This document shows positions 1 to 9,779 of a DNA stretch of 64,000 bases, piece by piece. Numbering within the stretch: the first letter of the stretch is position 1; each line of letters opens with the position of its first letter. The DNA comes from Bradyrhizobium sp. CSS354. Lineage in GTDB: Bacteria; Pseudomonadota; Alphaproteobacteria; Rhizobiales; Xanthobacteraceae. The stretch spans positions 62,001 through 126,000 of the forward strand of contig NZ_JAACFU010000017.1 of NCBI RefSeq assembly GCF_029051725.1, given 5' to 3'. Position numbers and translations under genes: made by a program. The notes beneath the pieces are model-generated. The model saw only the letters and a program-made list of their open reading frames with translations. It ran no database searches and was not told the origin of the DNA.

Positions 1-1
1 C

Positions 2-226
2 ATTCCGCAAGAGCAACTGGCGTACGATGCTGGGATTGACCGCTCATATATGAGCGGCCTTGAGCGGCAATCTGAGAATCCGACAATTGATCTTCTCGAC
101 AGACTCGCCGAGACGCTGGGCGTTCATTTATCTGAATTCTTTATTCAGCCACCCAAGGGGGCGGCGACACCCCGGACATTACCTAAAGGCCGTCGGTCAG
201 CGCGTCTACGTTCCCAAAAACAATAG
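2..226 (+). CDS. Partial XRE-family HTH transcriptional regulator (C-terminal part)
   Basis: The reading frame is open from the window edge to a TAG at 224-226, giving about 74 residues with no start inside the window. The visible part holds the second half of a helix-turn-helix of the HTH_3/XRE type, with the stretch DRSYMSGLERQSENPT followed by LLDRLAETLGVHLSEFF, which is the usual recognition helix and fourth helix of these small repressors. The C-terminus is short and basic. Such proteins normally regulate their own operon or a mobile element. Family membership is clear from sequence; the target is unknown. Confidence 0.75.
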   Translation: MPQEQLAYDAGIDRSYMSGLERQSENPTIDLLDRLAETLGVHLSEFFIQPPKGAATPRTLPKGRRSARLRSQKQ

Positions 227-350
227 CTTGAGTGAGTTCAACCCATGTGGACAAGCGCCATGGAAGGGCGGGTCTTAAACAAGTGAAAATCAACTCGACC
301 AAGCCGATGCAGCTGCAACTTTGGTCAATCGGCGTTGCTCCAAGAGTGAA

Positions 351-375
351 CCCCGCCCGAGGCTGTCGGGCGGGG
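351..375 (-). terminator. Strong GC hairpin downstream of the DUF736 gene
   Basis: A perfect 10-bp inverted repeat (CCCCGCCCGA / TCGGGCGGGG) with a 5-base loop lies just beyond the stop of the minus-strand DUF736 gene. It lacks a T-run, so termination is inferred from position and stem strength only. Confidence 0.5.
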
Positions 376-387
376 CGATGACGACCC

Positions 388-708
388 TCACTCTCCGTTC
401 TTGCGGGGCCGCGACCAGAGCAACGTGTAGCCTTCGCCGCCTTCGTCATCGAACAGGTTCGCGTAGATCGGTGAGTTGAAGGAGGGATCGTCGAGCTTGA
501 GCGAGAGATAGTCGCGGCCCTCCTCGGAGCGCTTCGACCAGGCTGCCCCGATCTCCGCGCGGCCCACGTAGATGCGGTGGCTGGGCGCGTTGTCGCTGGA
601 GCGGTTGGTTTCGGCGACGATGCGGACCCCCTTGGTCTGAAGGCTCAGGGTGACGATCTCGCCGTGAAACTCGTTACCGACCTTCTTGAACGAACCGATA
701 TTAGCCAT
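388..708 (-). CDS. DUF736 family protein
   Basis: This 106-residue protein begins MANIGSFKKVGNEFHG and ends in a charged tail, matching the DUF736 family in length and in its N-terminal signature, including the SLKLDDPSF segment. DUF736 proteins are typical of rhizobial plasmids and integrative elements, and their biochemical role is not established. The open frame continues upstream to 888, but the start at 708 has a good AGGAG Shine-Dalgarno 7 bases upstream and fits the family length. It lies on the same strand as the DUF2493, Toprim, helicase and ArdC genes that follow, with which it commonly travels. Confidence 0.88.
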   Translation of the reverse strand: MANIGSFKKVGNEFHGEIVTLSLQTKGVRIVAETNRSSDNAPSHRIYVGRAEIGAAWSKRSEEGRDYLSLKLDDPSFNSPIYANLFDDEGGEGYTLLWSRPRKNGE

Positions 709-1267
709 GTTACTTCTCCTATTTGTGTTTCGAGCCCGCGACCACCGCGGCCTCGATGGCGATCTGGAAGCCGAAGACGATCGGCGACGCACCCGCTCGC
801 GGGCCGGAGCGCAGCGGAGGACGCCGTTGTGGCGACTTTCTTGTCTCGCGAGGAATGGGCGAAGCCCAGGGGAAGAAAGTCGCATCAACGGCGTTGCGGC
901 TCAGACGATCGAGGCGCAGCCGGTCTTCGGCTAGATCAAGCCATCAAAGAGGCCACGTGGTCCGCGTGCTGAACCGCAAGCTTAAGGAGACGATTGGCAA
1001 ATCTCGGTTGTGCTGAACAAGAGGTTGGTACCGTTCGGCGCAGAAAGAGAAACAATCTGCTGCAAAGGGCGGTATCGTCCCGGAAGGAATGACGGAGCGC
1101 GGCGTGCCGCTCCACCGCAGTCATGTGGGCCAGACAGAGATTGGTAGGACTTGTTTAAAGCCCTCTGAGGAGAAGTGCGGTTACCTCTCCTCAAGCTCGA
1201 CTACCTCCTTCAACGTGCCGCCCTGTGCGACCTTGCTCGACCGGTGATGGCGACGACGCGTCATTGC
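709..1267. other. Stretch without a recognisable gene
   Basis: I read both strands here and saw only short out-of-frame ORFs rich in Arg and Ser, as expected for high-GC noise. No promoter, repeat or RNA was recognised beyond the Shine-Dalgarno of the DUF736 gene. Confidence 0.4.
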
Positions 1268-1745
1268 TTATGCATGGCGGCTGTAAGAACCGGGTCGAGG
1301 CATATTCTCCACCACCCGGCCCGACTCCAACGGGCGGAGGTCCGCAAACAAGGTCAAGCGCGTCCATGCCGTGCCGCCAATGCAAACCGCACCTCCGCAA
1401 GCGAAGGCCTCGCGCCAAGTCAGCGAAGGCACCCCGATCTGCGACAGGGCAAACACCACATTATAGCCAGCTATTCCCGCAGGGACGGCGAATGCGGTTG
1501 CGATCGCGACGCGGAAGGTCAAGGACCGCCTCACGGCGACGGCGACCTGACCAGCGGCAAGCGTCAGCGTGCCAGAAGCAATTCCGATAGCGGTGCGCCG
1601 AAGACGCCCGCGCCATCACGAAACGCCAACACATCCCGACACCGAGTGCGACGAAAAACGGCAACGCATACACAGCGAGCGCGAAGATCGCCCAGCAGAA
1701 CAAGCCGATGCCGAGTGTGTTGAGAACAAGCCCAAGGGCGAGCAT
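1268..1745 (-). pseudogene. Small multi-spanning membrane protein, broken by two frameshifts
   Basis: Three overlapping minus-strand frames join into one protein. Frame one (from 1745) gives MLALGLVLNTLGIGLF and further hydrophobic residues; frame two continues DGAGVFGAPLSEL; frame three continues with TLTLAAGQVAVAVRRSL and runs to GSYSRHA at 1268. The joined product is about 155 residues with four probable transmembrane segments, and resembles small uncharacterised inner-membrane proteins found beside DUF2493 genes on rhizobial plasmids. Both shifts look like one-base changes, so this is a pseudogene or carries sequence errors. A short frame starting at 1890 (MSAVVLDIETTKPEL) overlaps the DUF2493 stop by ATGA and may be a separate small coupled gene. 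Function unknown. Confidence 0.6.
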
Positions 1746-1886
1746 GGTGGTGGCTCCATGTGCATAGATCTAGCAGTCGCGCCTTCCACCACCACCACGG
1801 CGTAGTTTCGGAGGTAAAATCGAAACGAGGCGGAGTTGCGGCGTGCAACTCCGGCTTGGTTGTCTCAATATCGAGAACGACGGCGC

Positions 1887-2810
1887 TCATGCGCCGCCGA
1901 ACTTCCAGACGGGGATGCCGAGCCGCTTCGCCTTGTCAGCGAGATTGTCATGAATTCCCGTGCCCGGGAAATGCATAACGCCGATCGGCAGAAGCTCGAG
2001 CAGTGCATCGTTGCGCTTGAACGGCGCCGCCTTGGCGTGCTTCGTCCAATCGGGCTTGAAGGCGATCTGTGGCACCTTGCGATTGGTCGCCCATTTGGAG
2101 GCGATCAGTTCAGCACCTTTCGGGGAGCCGCCATGGAGGAGGACCATGTCGGGGTGCTTGGCGTGAACCTTGTCGAGGCGGTCCCAGATGAGGTGGTGGT
2201 CATTGAAGTCGAGCCCACCCGTGAGTGCGATTTTCGGTCCGGCTGGCAACATGACCTCGGTCTCGGAACGACGCTTGGCGGCGATGAAGTCACGGGAGTC
2301 GATCATTGCTGCGGTGAGCGTTCGGTGATTGACCAATGATCCCGACCGGGGCCGCCAAGACGAGCCGGTGTGGACCTCAAATCGCTCGATGGCCTGATCC
2401 CGGAACAGTTCCAGGCAATTGCGGCGCTCGATCAGCGTGATGCCTTCGGCCGTCAGGCGCTCGAGTTCGACCGATCGCACTTCCGAGCCGTTCTGCTCGC
2501 GTTGGCTCTTATGCTGCGCTTGTTCGTTGTCACCGAGCTGCCGTTCGATGCGATCGAGGGCCCGATGGAACAGGTTGACGGTCGACCAGAGCAGGTCGTC
2601 AAGGTCCGGCTCAAGCCGCGTGTCATTCAGGGTCGCAACGAGGGCGTCAAACATATCGACCACGGCGCCCGCGATCATCTTGCCCTCCGGAAGCGGTCTT
2701 GGATCGGGCTGGTCGTCGAAGGGACGATAGCCGAAGAGCTGTAATTCGGTGAGGACGTGGTCGGTCGGAGAAGAGGCATGCGGCGGTTCGATGTCGTCAT
2801 GGTCGGTCAT
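1887..2810 (-). CDS. DUF2493 domain-containing protein (SLOG-type fold)
   Basis: The protein is about 307 residues. The first 200 residues are helical and charged, with a segment on DNDEQAQHK and ERLTAEGITLIERR. The C-terminal 100 residues carry the DUF2493 core: a strand ending KIALTGGLDFNDH, then DMVLLHGGSPKGAELIASKW and a final VMHFPGTGIHDN. This Rossmann-like domain belongs to the SLOG/YAcAr type predicted to bind nucleotides or nucleotide-derived ligands; its exact role in rhizobial plasmids is unknown. The frame is open to 2975, but the ATG at 2810 precedes MTDHDDIEPP, the family-like start. It is part of the minus-strand mobile-element module and overlaps the next small ORF by ATGA. 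Confidence 0.85.
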   Translation of the reverse strand: MTDHDDIEPPHASSPTDHVLTELQLFGYRPFDDQPDPRPLPEGKMIAGAVVDMFDALVATLNDTRLEPDLDDLLWSTVNLFHRALDRIERQLGDNEQAQHKSQREQNGSEVRSVELERLTAEGITLIERRNCLELFRDQAIERFEVHTGSSWRPRSGSLVNHRTLTAAMIDSRDFIAAKRRSETEVMLPAGPKIALTGGLDFNDHHLIWDRLDKVHAKHPDMVLLHGGSPKGAELIASKWATNRKVPQIAFKPDWTKHAKAAPFKRNDALLELLPIGVMHFPGTGIHDNLADKAKRLGIPVWKFGGA

Positions 2811-3140
2811 GAGAAGAGGTCCTTTGCCGGATCGGCCGCGACCATCGCGGCCTTCGTGGCGATCCTCTGACGGCAGGCGGAACGGGCCAGCACCCGACAG
2901 GGCCGAAGCGGCAGCGGAGGATGGCGGAGGCCGGCTATTTTGCTTCGCGATGCAAAGCGCGCCGGCCCAACGCATGACGTATCTTCACATCGCGGGCGCG
3001 CGGCGGAAAATAGCCGGACGCAGCCATTGCCGGCCCGGGCCGCTTGCTGTCCGATCGCCCTCTAGAAGGCCGTGGTCGCGTCCTCTTCCGCAGGGGCCTC
3101 GCCTATGACCGGCCTAACAACGTCGATCGAAGCCCGGGAG

Positions 3141-4202
3141 CTATTCCGCGGCTAGCGTGGAGAAATGCAGGAAGCTCACGACATCCTCTGGTGCGAGCTG
3201 AAGCCGCAACGCTGCTCGGAGCGCCTCCAGCCCAAAGAGGTGCAGATCTTCGTTGAAGTCGCCCAGCCGGGGCGATAGCGGAATCGCTTCAATGCCGGCG
3301 TCTGCTGCGCGCTGGCTGAGAACAGCCTGCACCGCATCGCCGGCTGCGTCGACATCGCGGGCGATGTACAGGCGGCGCAGGCTCGACGGGAGCATCATGG
3401 CTGAGAGGTGATTGGCCGAGAGTGCAGCGGCCATAGGCATGCTCGGCAGCAGGCAGCGCAACGACAGCATGGTTTCGATACCCTCGCCGGCAGCGAGCAC
3501 GTCGTCCACCAAGCCGAAGCGAACGGCATTGCCGAGAAGGTCGCCCATGGCGCGTCGTGGGGTATCGATCGGAGCCTTGCCGAGACGGACACGGTCAAAG
3601 CCATCCGGGTCGAGCCAAGTCCGGTGCACGCCGGTGATCCGACCATCGAGATCCGTGACGCCGGCGATCATCGCCGGCCAGGTTTCGGTCGGCAAATGTT
3701 CATCCGGCCGATAATAGCAGCGTGGGTGGAAGCGCAGGCTGCCACCATGGTGGATGCGGGCTATTCCGCGACGCTGCAAGTACGTCTCGGCCACCGTCCC
3801 TTCAATCGGGCTGGACATCGCAAAGAGCCGACGAGACGCCTCTTGTGATCCGGTCGGCGCCGGCGAACGAACGGGTTTTGCGCTCAGTTGCTGCTCAGAA
3901 CGAGGAAGCTTGAGAAAGCGCCTTGCCTCCTCGGCGACGTCACGAAAGTCTCGCAAGGCCAGACTTTCGCGAATGATGTCGAGGAGATCGCCATGTTCTC
4001 CGGTTGCGGCATCCGTCCACTTGCCCGCCGGCCCCTTCGGCGATTCCTGGAGCCGCACGAACAGTGAGCGGCCCGGGGTGTTGTGCACATCGCCGACCAC
4101 CCAGTAACACCCCGCCCGCTTGCCATTGGAGAGATAATGTCGGCACACCGCCTCCGCTTCGCGCGCTAGGCCGCCTGCCAGTTCGGAAGCATCGCGGGAC
4201 AT
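3141..4202 (-). CDS. Toprim domain protein (primase-like) of mobile elements
   Basis: This 353-residue protein has an N-terminal region with GCYWVVGDVHNTPGRSL and GEHGDLLDII, as in the mobile-element Toprim family with a primase-like N-terminus, and a C-terminal Toprim fold. The conserved Glu lies in LAAGEGIETMLS near residue 230 and the acidic pair in YIARDVDAAGD near residue 280. Toprim domains catalyse strand transfer or nucleotidyl transfer in primases and topoisomerases, so a role in replication or transfer of the host element is likely. The ATG at 4202 overlaps the TGA of the upstream helicase gene (TGATG), which indicates translational coupling. Confidence 0.88.
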   Translation of the reverse strand: MSRDASELAGGLAREAEAVCRHYLSNGKRAGCYWVVGDVHNTPGRSLFVRLQESPKGPAGKWTDAATGEHGDLLDIIRESLALRDFRDVAEEARRFLKLPRSEQQLSAKPVRSPAPTGSQEASRRLFAMSSPIEGTVAETYLQRRGIARIHHGGSLRFHPRCYYRPDEHLPTETWPAMIAGVTDLDGRITGVHRTWLDPDGFDRVRLGKAPIDTPRRAMGDLLGNAVRFGLVDDVLAAGEGIETMLSLRCLLPSMPMAAALSANHLSAMMLPSSLRRLYIARDVDAAGDAVQAVLSQRAADAGIEAIPLSPRLGDFNEDLHLFGLEALRAALRLQLAPEDVVSFLHFSTLAAE

Positions 4203-7200
4203 CAAGCCGCCTCCCGCTCACCGATGCGCGCAACCGGATAGGCGTCGAACACCTTCGACAAGATCTCGACGCCGCTCGCGTCCGTGGGCACGAACATGCG
4301 CAGCTTCCAGGAAATGATCTCGAAGAGGCCGTAAGCCCGCAAGCGATCGCGCATCGTGTCGTTGAAGCCCGAGCGTTCGATGCGGTGTGCGCCCATCATC
4401 CGGACACGGCGAAGCTGGAGCCCCTCCGCAAGCTCAAGAACGGTCCGCCCCTCCATGAGCGCGGCAAAGGCAGCTTCCGGCGTCAACGCCAGCGCGCCAG
4501 CCGCAAGGACATTCGCGACCCATGTAGCGGAGACCTTGCGGCCGACGATCCGCTCGCCCGCATCGGTCTGGAGCCGATAGACCGGAGTCGATTCGTTCGG
4601 CAGCCGCTTCCAGATCGAGAGCAGCAGGCCCGCCACGACATGGATCGTGCTGTCCGTGAGCTCGGGTACCTCGGTAAGCTCTGCCGCCCAGGCGACTGAA
4701 ATGCGTTCATGATCAATTTCCACCCAACGGCTCTCTGCCATGGCGGTCAAGGCGACGCTGTGCTGCCCCATCGGCCGGATCAAGCGGACGCGCCGCTCGA
4801 TCTCGCCATCGTCGAGCATCGCGCTCGCTGCCGGAACCTGCACGGCGGCCCGTCCCGAGCGCTCATTGATCAGCAGGACGGCACGAAAATCGGAAAGACG
4901 ACCAAGAGCGTCATCCAGGCTCACAGGATGATTGCGCTGGCGCTGGGTGATCGTAAGAAGCCGGGTTTCGGCACCAGTGCCGGGATGAATGTAAATCGTA
5001 CGCGGTTCCAGCCCGACGTCATAGCTGCCCGACGCGACCGCGCCTTTGATCCGAGCCGTCAGCAGCTGCTCGAAGACGATGAACAGGATTTTCTGAAGAT
5101 CGATCGTGAGCGCCAGCAACCTGTTCAGGAAAGTCGTGATCGGCGGCAGGTCATCCCTGAGCCCATTAGCATCTGAGAGCTTCAGGCCGATCGCATCCTC
5201 GAACCTCTCGAGCGAGCAGCCCGCGACCTTGCCTCGCGCGAGCAACGTATAGAGCTGACGCAACGCATCGCGGCCGTACTGGCTTTCGAGATTGTCCTCG
5301 GGCCGGAACAGGCCCTGTCCTCCGGTCTGGCGCTGGCCGCGCGTAATGGCTCCCAACGTGTCGAGCCGGTGGGCAATGGTGCTCAAGAAACGTTTTTCCG
5401 CCTTCACGTCAGTCGCGATGGGCCGAAACAGCGGCGGCTGCGCCTGGTTGGTCCGGTTGGTGCGGCCGAGCCCCTGGGTCGCGGCGTCCGCCTTCCAGCC
5501 GGGCTCGAGCAAATAGTGGACCCGCAGCCGGCGATTCCGGGCAGAGAGTTCCGCATGGTAGCTCCTCCCCGTCCCACCCGCGTCGGAAAACACGAGGATG
5601 CGCTTGCCTTCGTCCATGAAGGCGGACGTCTCAGCGAGATTGGCCGAAGCTGCTCGGTTTTCGACCACCAGCCGCCCGCCCTTGCGAACGATGCGACGCG
5701 AGCGGCCGCTCACCTCGGCGACCATAGCGGTCCCGAAGCGCTGGACGACCTGGTCCAGAGCCCCAGGCAAAGGCGGCAGCGAGGCGCGCTTCTCGATCAG
5801 CCGGTCGCGGCGAGCGACGGCCTCCCGGCTCTTGATCTGTTGGCCTTCGCGATAGACGGGCCCGGACCAGAGATTCCCCTCCTGGTCAGTGAAAGGCTCG
5901 TAGAGGTGGACCGGAAAGGAATGGGCGAGATAGTCGAGGACATACTCGCGTGGAGTAATGTCGACCTGGACGTCGCCCCAGTCCTCCGTCGAAATCTCGG
6001 CGAGCCGACGCTCCATCAATGTCTCGCCGGTCGAGACGATCTGGATGACGGCGGCATGGCCGGCGTCGAGATCGCGCTCGATCGAGCGGATCAGTGACGG
6101 CGTCTTCATTGAGGTCAGGAGGTGGCCAAAGAAGCGCTGCTTGGCGCTCTCGAAAGCCGATCGCGCGGCCGATTTAGCCTGGCCGTTCAGCGTACCGCTC
6201 TCGCCCGTGATGTTTGCGGCCCGCATCGCGGCGTCGAGATTGTTATGGATGACGCTGAACGCGCCGGCGTAGGCGTCATAGATGTGAACCTGTTCGGGCG
6301 TGAGCTCGTGCTCAATGAGCTCGTAAGCGACGCCCTCGTAAGATAGAGACCTCGCCGCGTAGAGACCGAGCGCCTTGAGGTCACGAGCCAGCACCTCCAT
6401 GGCCGCGACGTCGCCCTCCTCGATTGCCTCGACGAACTCGGCGCGGATGGCGAACGGAAAATCGTCGCCGCCCGACAGGCCCGTCCGCTGGGCGTAGGCG
6501 AGATTGTGGACCGGCGTGGCACCGGTTGCGGAAACGTAGACGACGCGGGCATGCGGCAACGCGTGCTGGAGCCTGAGCCCCGCACGCCCCTGCTGGGAGG
6601 CCGCCCCCGGACGATTGCAAGCAATCGCGTTGAGGTCACCGCGCTCACCCTTCTGGCCTGCCGCGTTCTGCATCGCGTGGCTCTCGTCGAACACGATCAC
6701 TCCGTCGAAGTCGGAGCCCAGCCAATCGACGATCTGCCGCACGCGCGAAAGCTTCTCGCCGCGCTCATCGGTGCGCAGCGTAGCGTAGGTGGTAAATAGG
6801 ACGCCTTCCGAAAGCCGGATCGGTGTGCCCCGCCGGAAACGTGACAGCGGCGTCACGACCAGCCGCTCCATGCCGGGCGCGGACCAGTCGCGCTGTGCGT
6901 CTTCGATCAGCTTGTCGGATTTGCTGATCCAGAGGGCGCGGCGGCGGCGCTTGAGCCAATTGTCGACAAGGATGCCTACGACCCGCCGTCCCTTTCCTGC
7001 ACCGGTGCCGTCGCCCAAAAACCAGCCGCGGCGAAAACGCACGGCATTTTCTGCATCGTCACGCGCGGCCGCCACAACATCAAAGGTCGCATCCACCGTC
7101 CAGGAGCCCGCAAGAAATTCGGAGTGCGCCTCGCCCGCATAGACGACGCTCTCGAGCTGAGCGTCGGACAGCCAGCGCGCGATTTTCGCGAGCATCGGCA

Positions 7201-7537
7201 GCATCGCGGCCGTTGACCCAGCCTTGGTCCGGATGGCCGGGCCAAACTCGCACAGGAACAGAACGGTTACCGCTTCGCAGACATCATAGGCGGTCTTCCA
7301 GTTCCAGACGCCAGTGGCGTCGGAAGCGCCGAACGCAGCTTCCATGGCGCTACGCAGGACGGCGGCATCGATGCGACGACCGTGCTCGAGATCAATCACG
7401 AGCTGTCGCGCGGCCCTGACGGCGGCGGAGGTGATAGTTGCAGCGGCACGCATCGAGAGCGGCACGGCGGCAGCACCGCCGGCGAGAGATTCGGTCATGA
7501 CAGGATTTCTTTCGGAGAGCAGGAAGCGTCGAACCAT
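4202..7537 (-). CDS. Strawberry-notch-like (Sbno) DNA helicase/NTPase, 1111 aa
   Basis: A very large superfamily-2 helicase-like protein. The Walker A motif GDGTGAGKGRR is at about residues 175-185 and the DExH box FDESHA at about 283-288. The second RecA-like lobe carries RILVFSDAGGTGRSYHA and QGLGRTNRTNQAQPP near residues 650-700, characteristic of the strawberry-notch family that is common on rhizobial plasmids and ICEs. Some annotations call such proteins methylase/helicase. The start at 7537 was chosen because AAGGAG lies 8 bases upstream; a second in-frame ATG at 7498 has no such site. It precedes the Toprim gene with a one-base overlap. The precise role is unknown; helicase action during element replication or transfer is inferred. 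Confidence 0.9.
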   Translation of the reverse strand: MVRRFLLSERNPVMTESLAGGAAAVPLSMRAAATITSAAVRAARQLVIDLEHGRRIDAAVLRSAMEAAFGASDATGVWNWKTAYDVCEAVTVLFLCEFGPAIRTKAGSTAAMLPMLAKIARWLSDAQLESVVYAGEAHSEFLAGSWTVDATFDVVAAARDDAENAVRFRRGWFLGDGTGAGKGRRVVGILVDNWLKRRRRALWISKSDKLIEDAQRDWSAPGMERLVVTPLSRFRRGTPIRLSEGVLFTTYATLRTDERGEKLSRVRQIVDWLGSDFDGVIVFDESHAMQNAAGQKGERGDLNAIACNRPGAASQQGRAGLRLQHALPHARVVYVSATGATPVHNLAYAQRTGLSGGDDFPFAIRAEFVEAIEEGDVAAMEVLARDLKALGLYAARSLSYEGVAYELIEHELTPEQVHIYDAYAGAFSVIHNNLDAAMRAANITGESGTLNGQAKSAARSAFESAKQRFFGHLLTSMKTPSLIRSIERDLDAGHAAVIQIVSTGETLMERRLAEISTEDWGDVQVDITPREYVLDYLAHSFPVHLYEPFTDQEGNLWSGPVYREGQQIKSREAVARRDRLIEKRASLPPLPGALDQVVQRFGTAMVAEVSGRSRRIVRKGGRLVVENRAASANLAETSAFMDEGKRILVFSDAGGTGRSYHAELSARNRRLRVHYLLEPGWKADAATQGLGRTNRTNQAQPPLFRPIATDVKAEKRFLSTIAHRLDTLGAITRGQRQTGGQGLFRPEDNLESQYGRDALRQLYTLLARGKVAGCSLERFEDAIGLKLSDANGLRDDLPPITTFLNRLLALTIDLQKILFIVFEQLLTARIKGAVASGSYDVGLEPRTIYIHPGTGAETRLLTITQRQRNHPVSLDDALGRLSDFRAVLLINERSGRAAVQVPAASAMLDDGEIERRVRLIRPMGQHSVALTAMAESRWVEIDHERISVAWAAELTEVPELTDSTIHVVAGLLLSIWKRLPNESTPVYRLQTDAGERIVGRKVSATWVANVLAAGALALTPEAAFAALMEGRTVLELAEGLQLRRVRMMGAHRIERSGFNDTMRDRLRAYGLFEIISWKLRMFVPTDASGVEILSKVFDAYPVARIGEREAA

Positions 7538-7841
7538 CAGGCGCTCTCCTTAAGACCCGACGGCTCAAACCCTTCCCGGCCCGACTCTCCCTCTCAATCC
7601 TGCCCCATAAATGGGGACCGGCGCAGCACACCGGTCCCCAAGCAATTGCCGGACGGCCGGAGCCATCCCGCTCTACATGTCACTCGGCCCCGTCGAGCTG
7701 TTGCCGATCATCGTCGCCCGCGTTCTCCTGATCCTCGTCATCGGCGAGGAATTCGGGCAGCGGGCCCGCTTCACTCTCTTGCCCGTCGCGAAAACCGCCG
7801 CCCCCCTCTCACTCTCTTGTTCGAGGCAACAGGTGAGAAAC

Positions 7842-8798
7842 TCACGCGGCCCCCTGCTCCGCTCTCTCGGTCGTCATATCGACAGTCACTTCCGGCAGGA
7901 AGCCCAGGAGATACTCCGCAACCTTGCTGGCCTGCGAAGCAGCTCGCACGATCGCGCGATTATCCTCTCGCAGCACCTTAAGCCAGGCGCCGATATAGTC
8001 TGCATGTCGTACCGTGGGCACGATACCGAGCGAGGCGCAACTGAACGCAGACGAGATTTCCGCGATGAGCTCCTCGAAGGCATACTTCGTGGTACCAAAG
8101 CTGCCCGACAAGTCGCGGTTGAGACGTGCCGGATGGCCGCTGGCATGCGCCAATTCATGCAGGGCCGTTCGATGCCAATTGATCGGTTCGAAATAGGCTT
8201 GGGGTGGGGGCACCTGCACATAGTCTTCCGTCGGCGCATAAAAGGCGCGGTTGCCGCCGATGCGGAAGTCGATCCCGGTCGCCTTGATCAGGTATTCGAC
8301 GCGCGGCTCGATGAGGCCTGGCGGCGGAGGCGGCGCCGTTGTCGCGATCTCTGGAGGCAAGCCATCGCATTGATCACAGTTGAAGAGCGTGAACCGTTTG
8401 AGGAACGGAATGGCCTGCGCTTCCTCACCGTTCTCGCGCGCGCGGCGCTTTTCGTCGACGGGCACGAAGCGGTCGGCGTAGACGACGGTCGTGCCGCGCT
8501 CGCCCTTGCGGACGTGACCACCGAGTGATAGCGCTTGGCGGAAGGTAAGCCAGCTCTGTCCTGTAAATCCATGTTCGGTCGCGGCACCCCATAGAATTAA
8601 AATGTTTATGCCGCTGTATTGGCAGCCGGACGCCGCGCTCTTCGGCAAGGCCAAAGGCGACTTCGCCGCCGTGGTGCCCCAAGGCTGCACCCACGGCACT
8701 CGGCCAGCCTCCAGCTCGGCGATGATCTTGTTGGTGATGTCGTCATAAAGGCTTGCCCGGTCCTCACCGGTGCGCGCCCGAGGATAATATCTGGACAT
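7842..8798 (-). CDS. ardC: ArdC-type antirestriction protein with zincin-like domain
   Basis: The 318-residue protein has the ArdC architecture: an N-terminal ssDNA-binding domain (DUF1738-type, with YDDITNKIIAELEAG and VPWVQPW) and a C-terminal metallopeptidase-like domain with the HELAH zinc motif at about residues 214-218 and a downstream Glu in FEELIAE. ArdC proteins bind single-stranded DNA and are known to protect incoming conjugative DNA against restriction. It fits with the neighbouring Sbno helicase and Toprim genes on the same strand. The ORF is full length and shows no lesion. About 300 bases separate it from the helicase start; these hold a frame ending EDQENAGDDDRQQ without a start codon. 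Confidence 0.9.
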   Translation of the reverse strand: MSRYYPRARTGEDRASLYDDITNKIIAELEAGRVPWVQPWGTTAAKSPLALPKSAASGCQYSGINILILWGAATEHGFTGQSWLTFRQALSLGGHVRKGERGTTVVYADRFVPVDEKRRARENGEEAQAIPFLKRFTLFNCDQCDGLPPEIATTAPPPPPGLIEPRVEYLIKATGIDFRIGGNRAFYAPTEDYVQVPPPQAYFEPINWHRTALHELAHASGHPARLNRDLSGSFGTTKYAFEELIAEISSAFSCASLGIVPTVRHADYIGAWLKVLREDNRAIVRAASQASKVAEYLLGFLPEVTVDMTTERAEQGAA

Positions 8799-9291
8799 CG
8801 CGGGTCTCCGCGACGGGCGCCGCGAGCCTCTCTCGCAGCCTGTAACCCGTCACGGCAAAACCGCGCGACACTCTGACTCTCGCCTCTACCTGAGAGAATG
8901 CGAAATCTGCGCCGCCCTTCCATCGGATGTTCATGGGAATTGCGTTGAGCTACCTGGGGCCGCACGCCCGACCAGGCGTGCGCCAGGGGCGCATCGCCTC
9001 AACGGAAAATGGCACCCGGAGAGCGTGAGCATAGCGACCCGAAGGGGCACGCGGGTCCGAGTGCAGCGACGAGACCGGTTCAATAGCGGCACCCGGGAAC
9101 GGGGCAGTGATAGCGATCGCCGCAGGCGAGCCCCTTTCCCGAGTGCCCCCGGCGAGGAGCTCCGCATCCGTTGGCGCGAGGGATCGACGCCGCACGGCCT
9201 AGACGCAAAGCGGCTCGGTTCGATAACCCGGTGCGGCGGCAGCCGCACGCGAGCAAGTGGAAGAACTCCGCTAAGGCTTGAGTCAGAGGAT
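8799..9291. other. Intergenic stretch upstream of ardC, no gene recognised
   Basis: Both strands have only Arg- and Pro-rich shadow frames. A short GC palindrome (GCGGCGGCAGCCGC) occurs near 9233-9246. The ardC promoter should lie here, but I could not name a convincing -35/-10 pair. Confidence 0.4.
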
Positions 9292-9474
9292 CTAGATTTC
9301 CTCGCGCGCATGCGTCTGCGCGTCATAGATCCTGATCTGAAGCATGGGAAAACGCTTCTTTAGTTCTTCCCCACCTGCCCTGGCGCCGTTTCTGGTTGCA
9401 AATTCGGCTTTGAGCCGGCCGTCTACTTCAAGCGCGTAACCAGAGGTCGGCAATTCACGGGTGGCAGCAACCAT
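9292..9474 (-). CDS. Small hypothetical protein (60 aa)
   Basis: A short minus-strand frame with a plausible protein-like composition: MVAATRELPTSGYALEV, then a charged region ending YDAQTHAREEI. The middle AEFATRNGARAGGEELKKRF reads as a strand and an amphipathic helix. Longer starts at 9501 and 9531 are possible, but the extra residues are unlike the rest. I know small proteins of this kind from rhizobial accessory regions but cannot assign a function. It stands alone on its strand between ardC and an IS fragment. Confidence 0.5.
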   Translation of the reverse strand: MVAATRELPTSGYALEVDGRLKAEFATRNGARAGGEELKKRFPMLQIRIYDAQTHAREEI

Positions 9475-9779
9475 TTCATTCCCATTGTGCAGTGATGTCA
9501 TTGAGAATGATGGGTAGCATGAGTCGCCCAAACCGCGCGAGATTCGATTGCCAAAGGCCGTGATTGGCTATCACATTTGTGGATTGATTAGATGGGGCTG
9601 GCCGCTTTCGCCCAAGGCCCGATGCCTTCCACGATGTCGTGATCGAGAAACGTCTTGTACGTCTCTCCAGGGTCTTGTCCATCGCTCGCTTTAGTTCCGC
9701 TCGGTTGAGCTGCACCTGTGCGAATTTAAGGGCAAAGAAGCCGTCACTGTTGGCTTGTCCTTGCAGATCATCGCGCAAC

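Noticed and set aside
4004..6097. Plus-strand ORFs of 231 and 242 codons opposite the Sbno helicase
   Set aside because: Arg- and Pro-rich antisense frames without motifs; the minus-strand helicase has clear Walker and DExH motifs.
7680..7814. Acidic small frame on the minus strand ending EDQENAGDDDRQQ between the helicase and ardC
   Set aside because: It resembles small acidic proteins of this module, but the frame starts directly after a stop with no ATG, GTG or TTG, so I could not call a gene.
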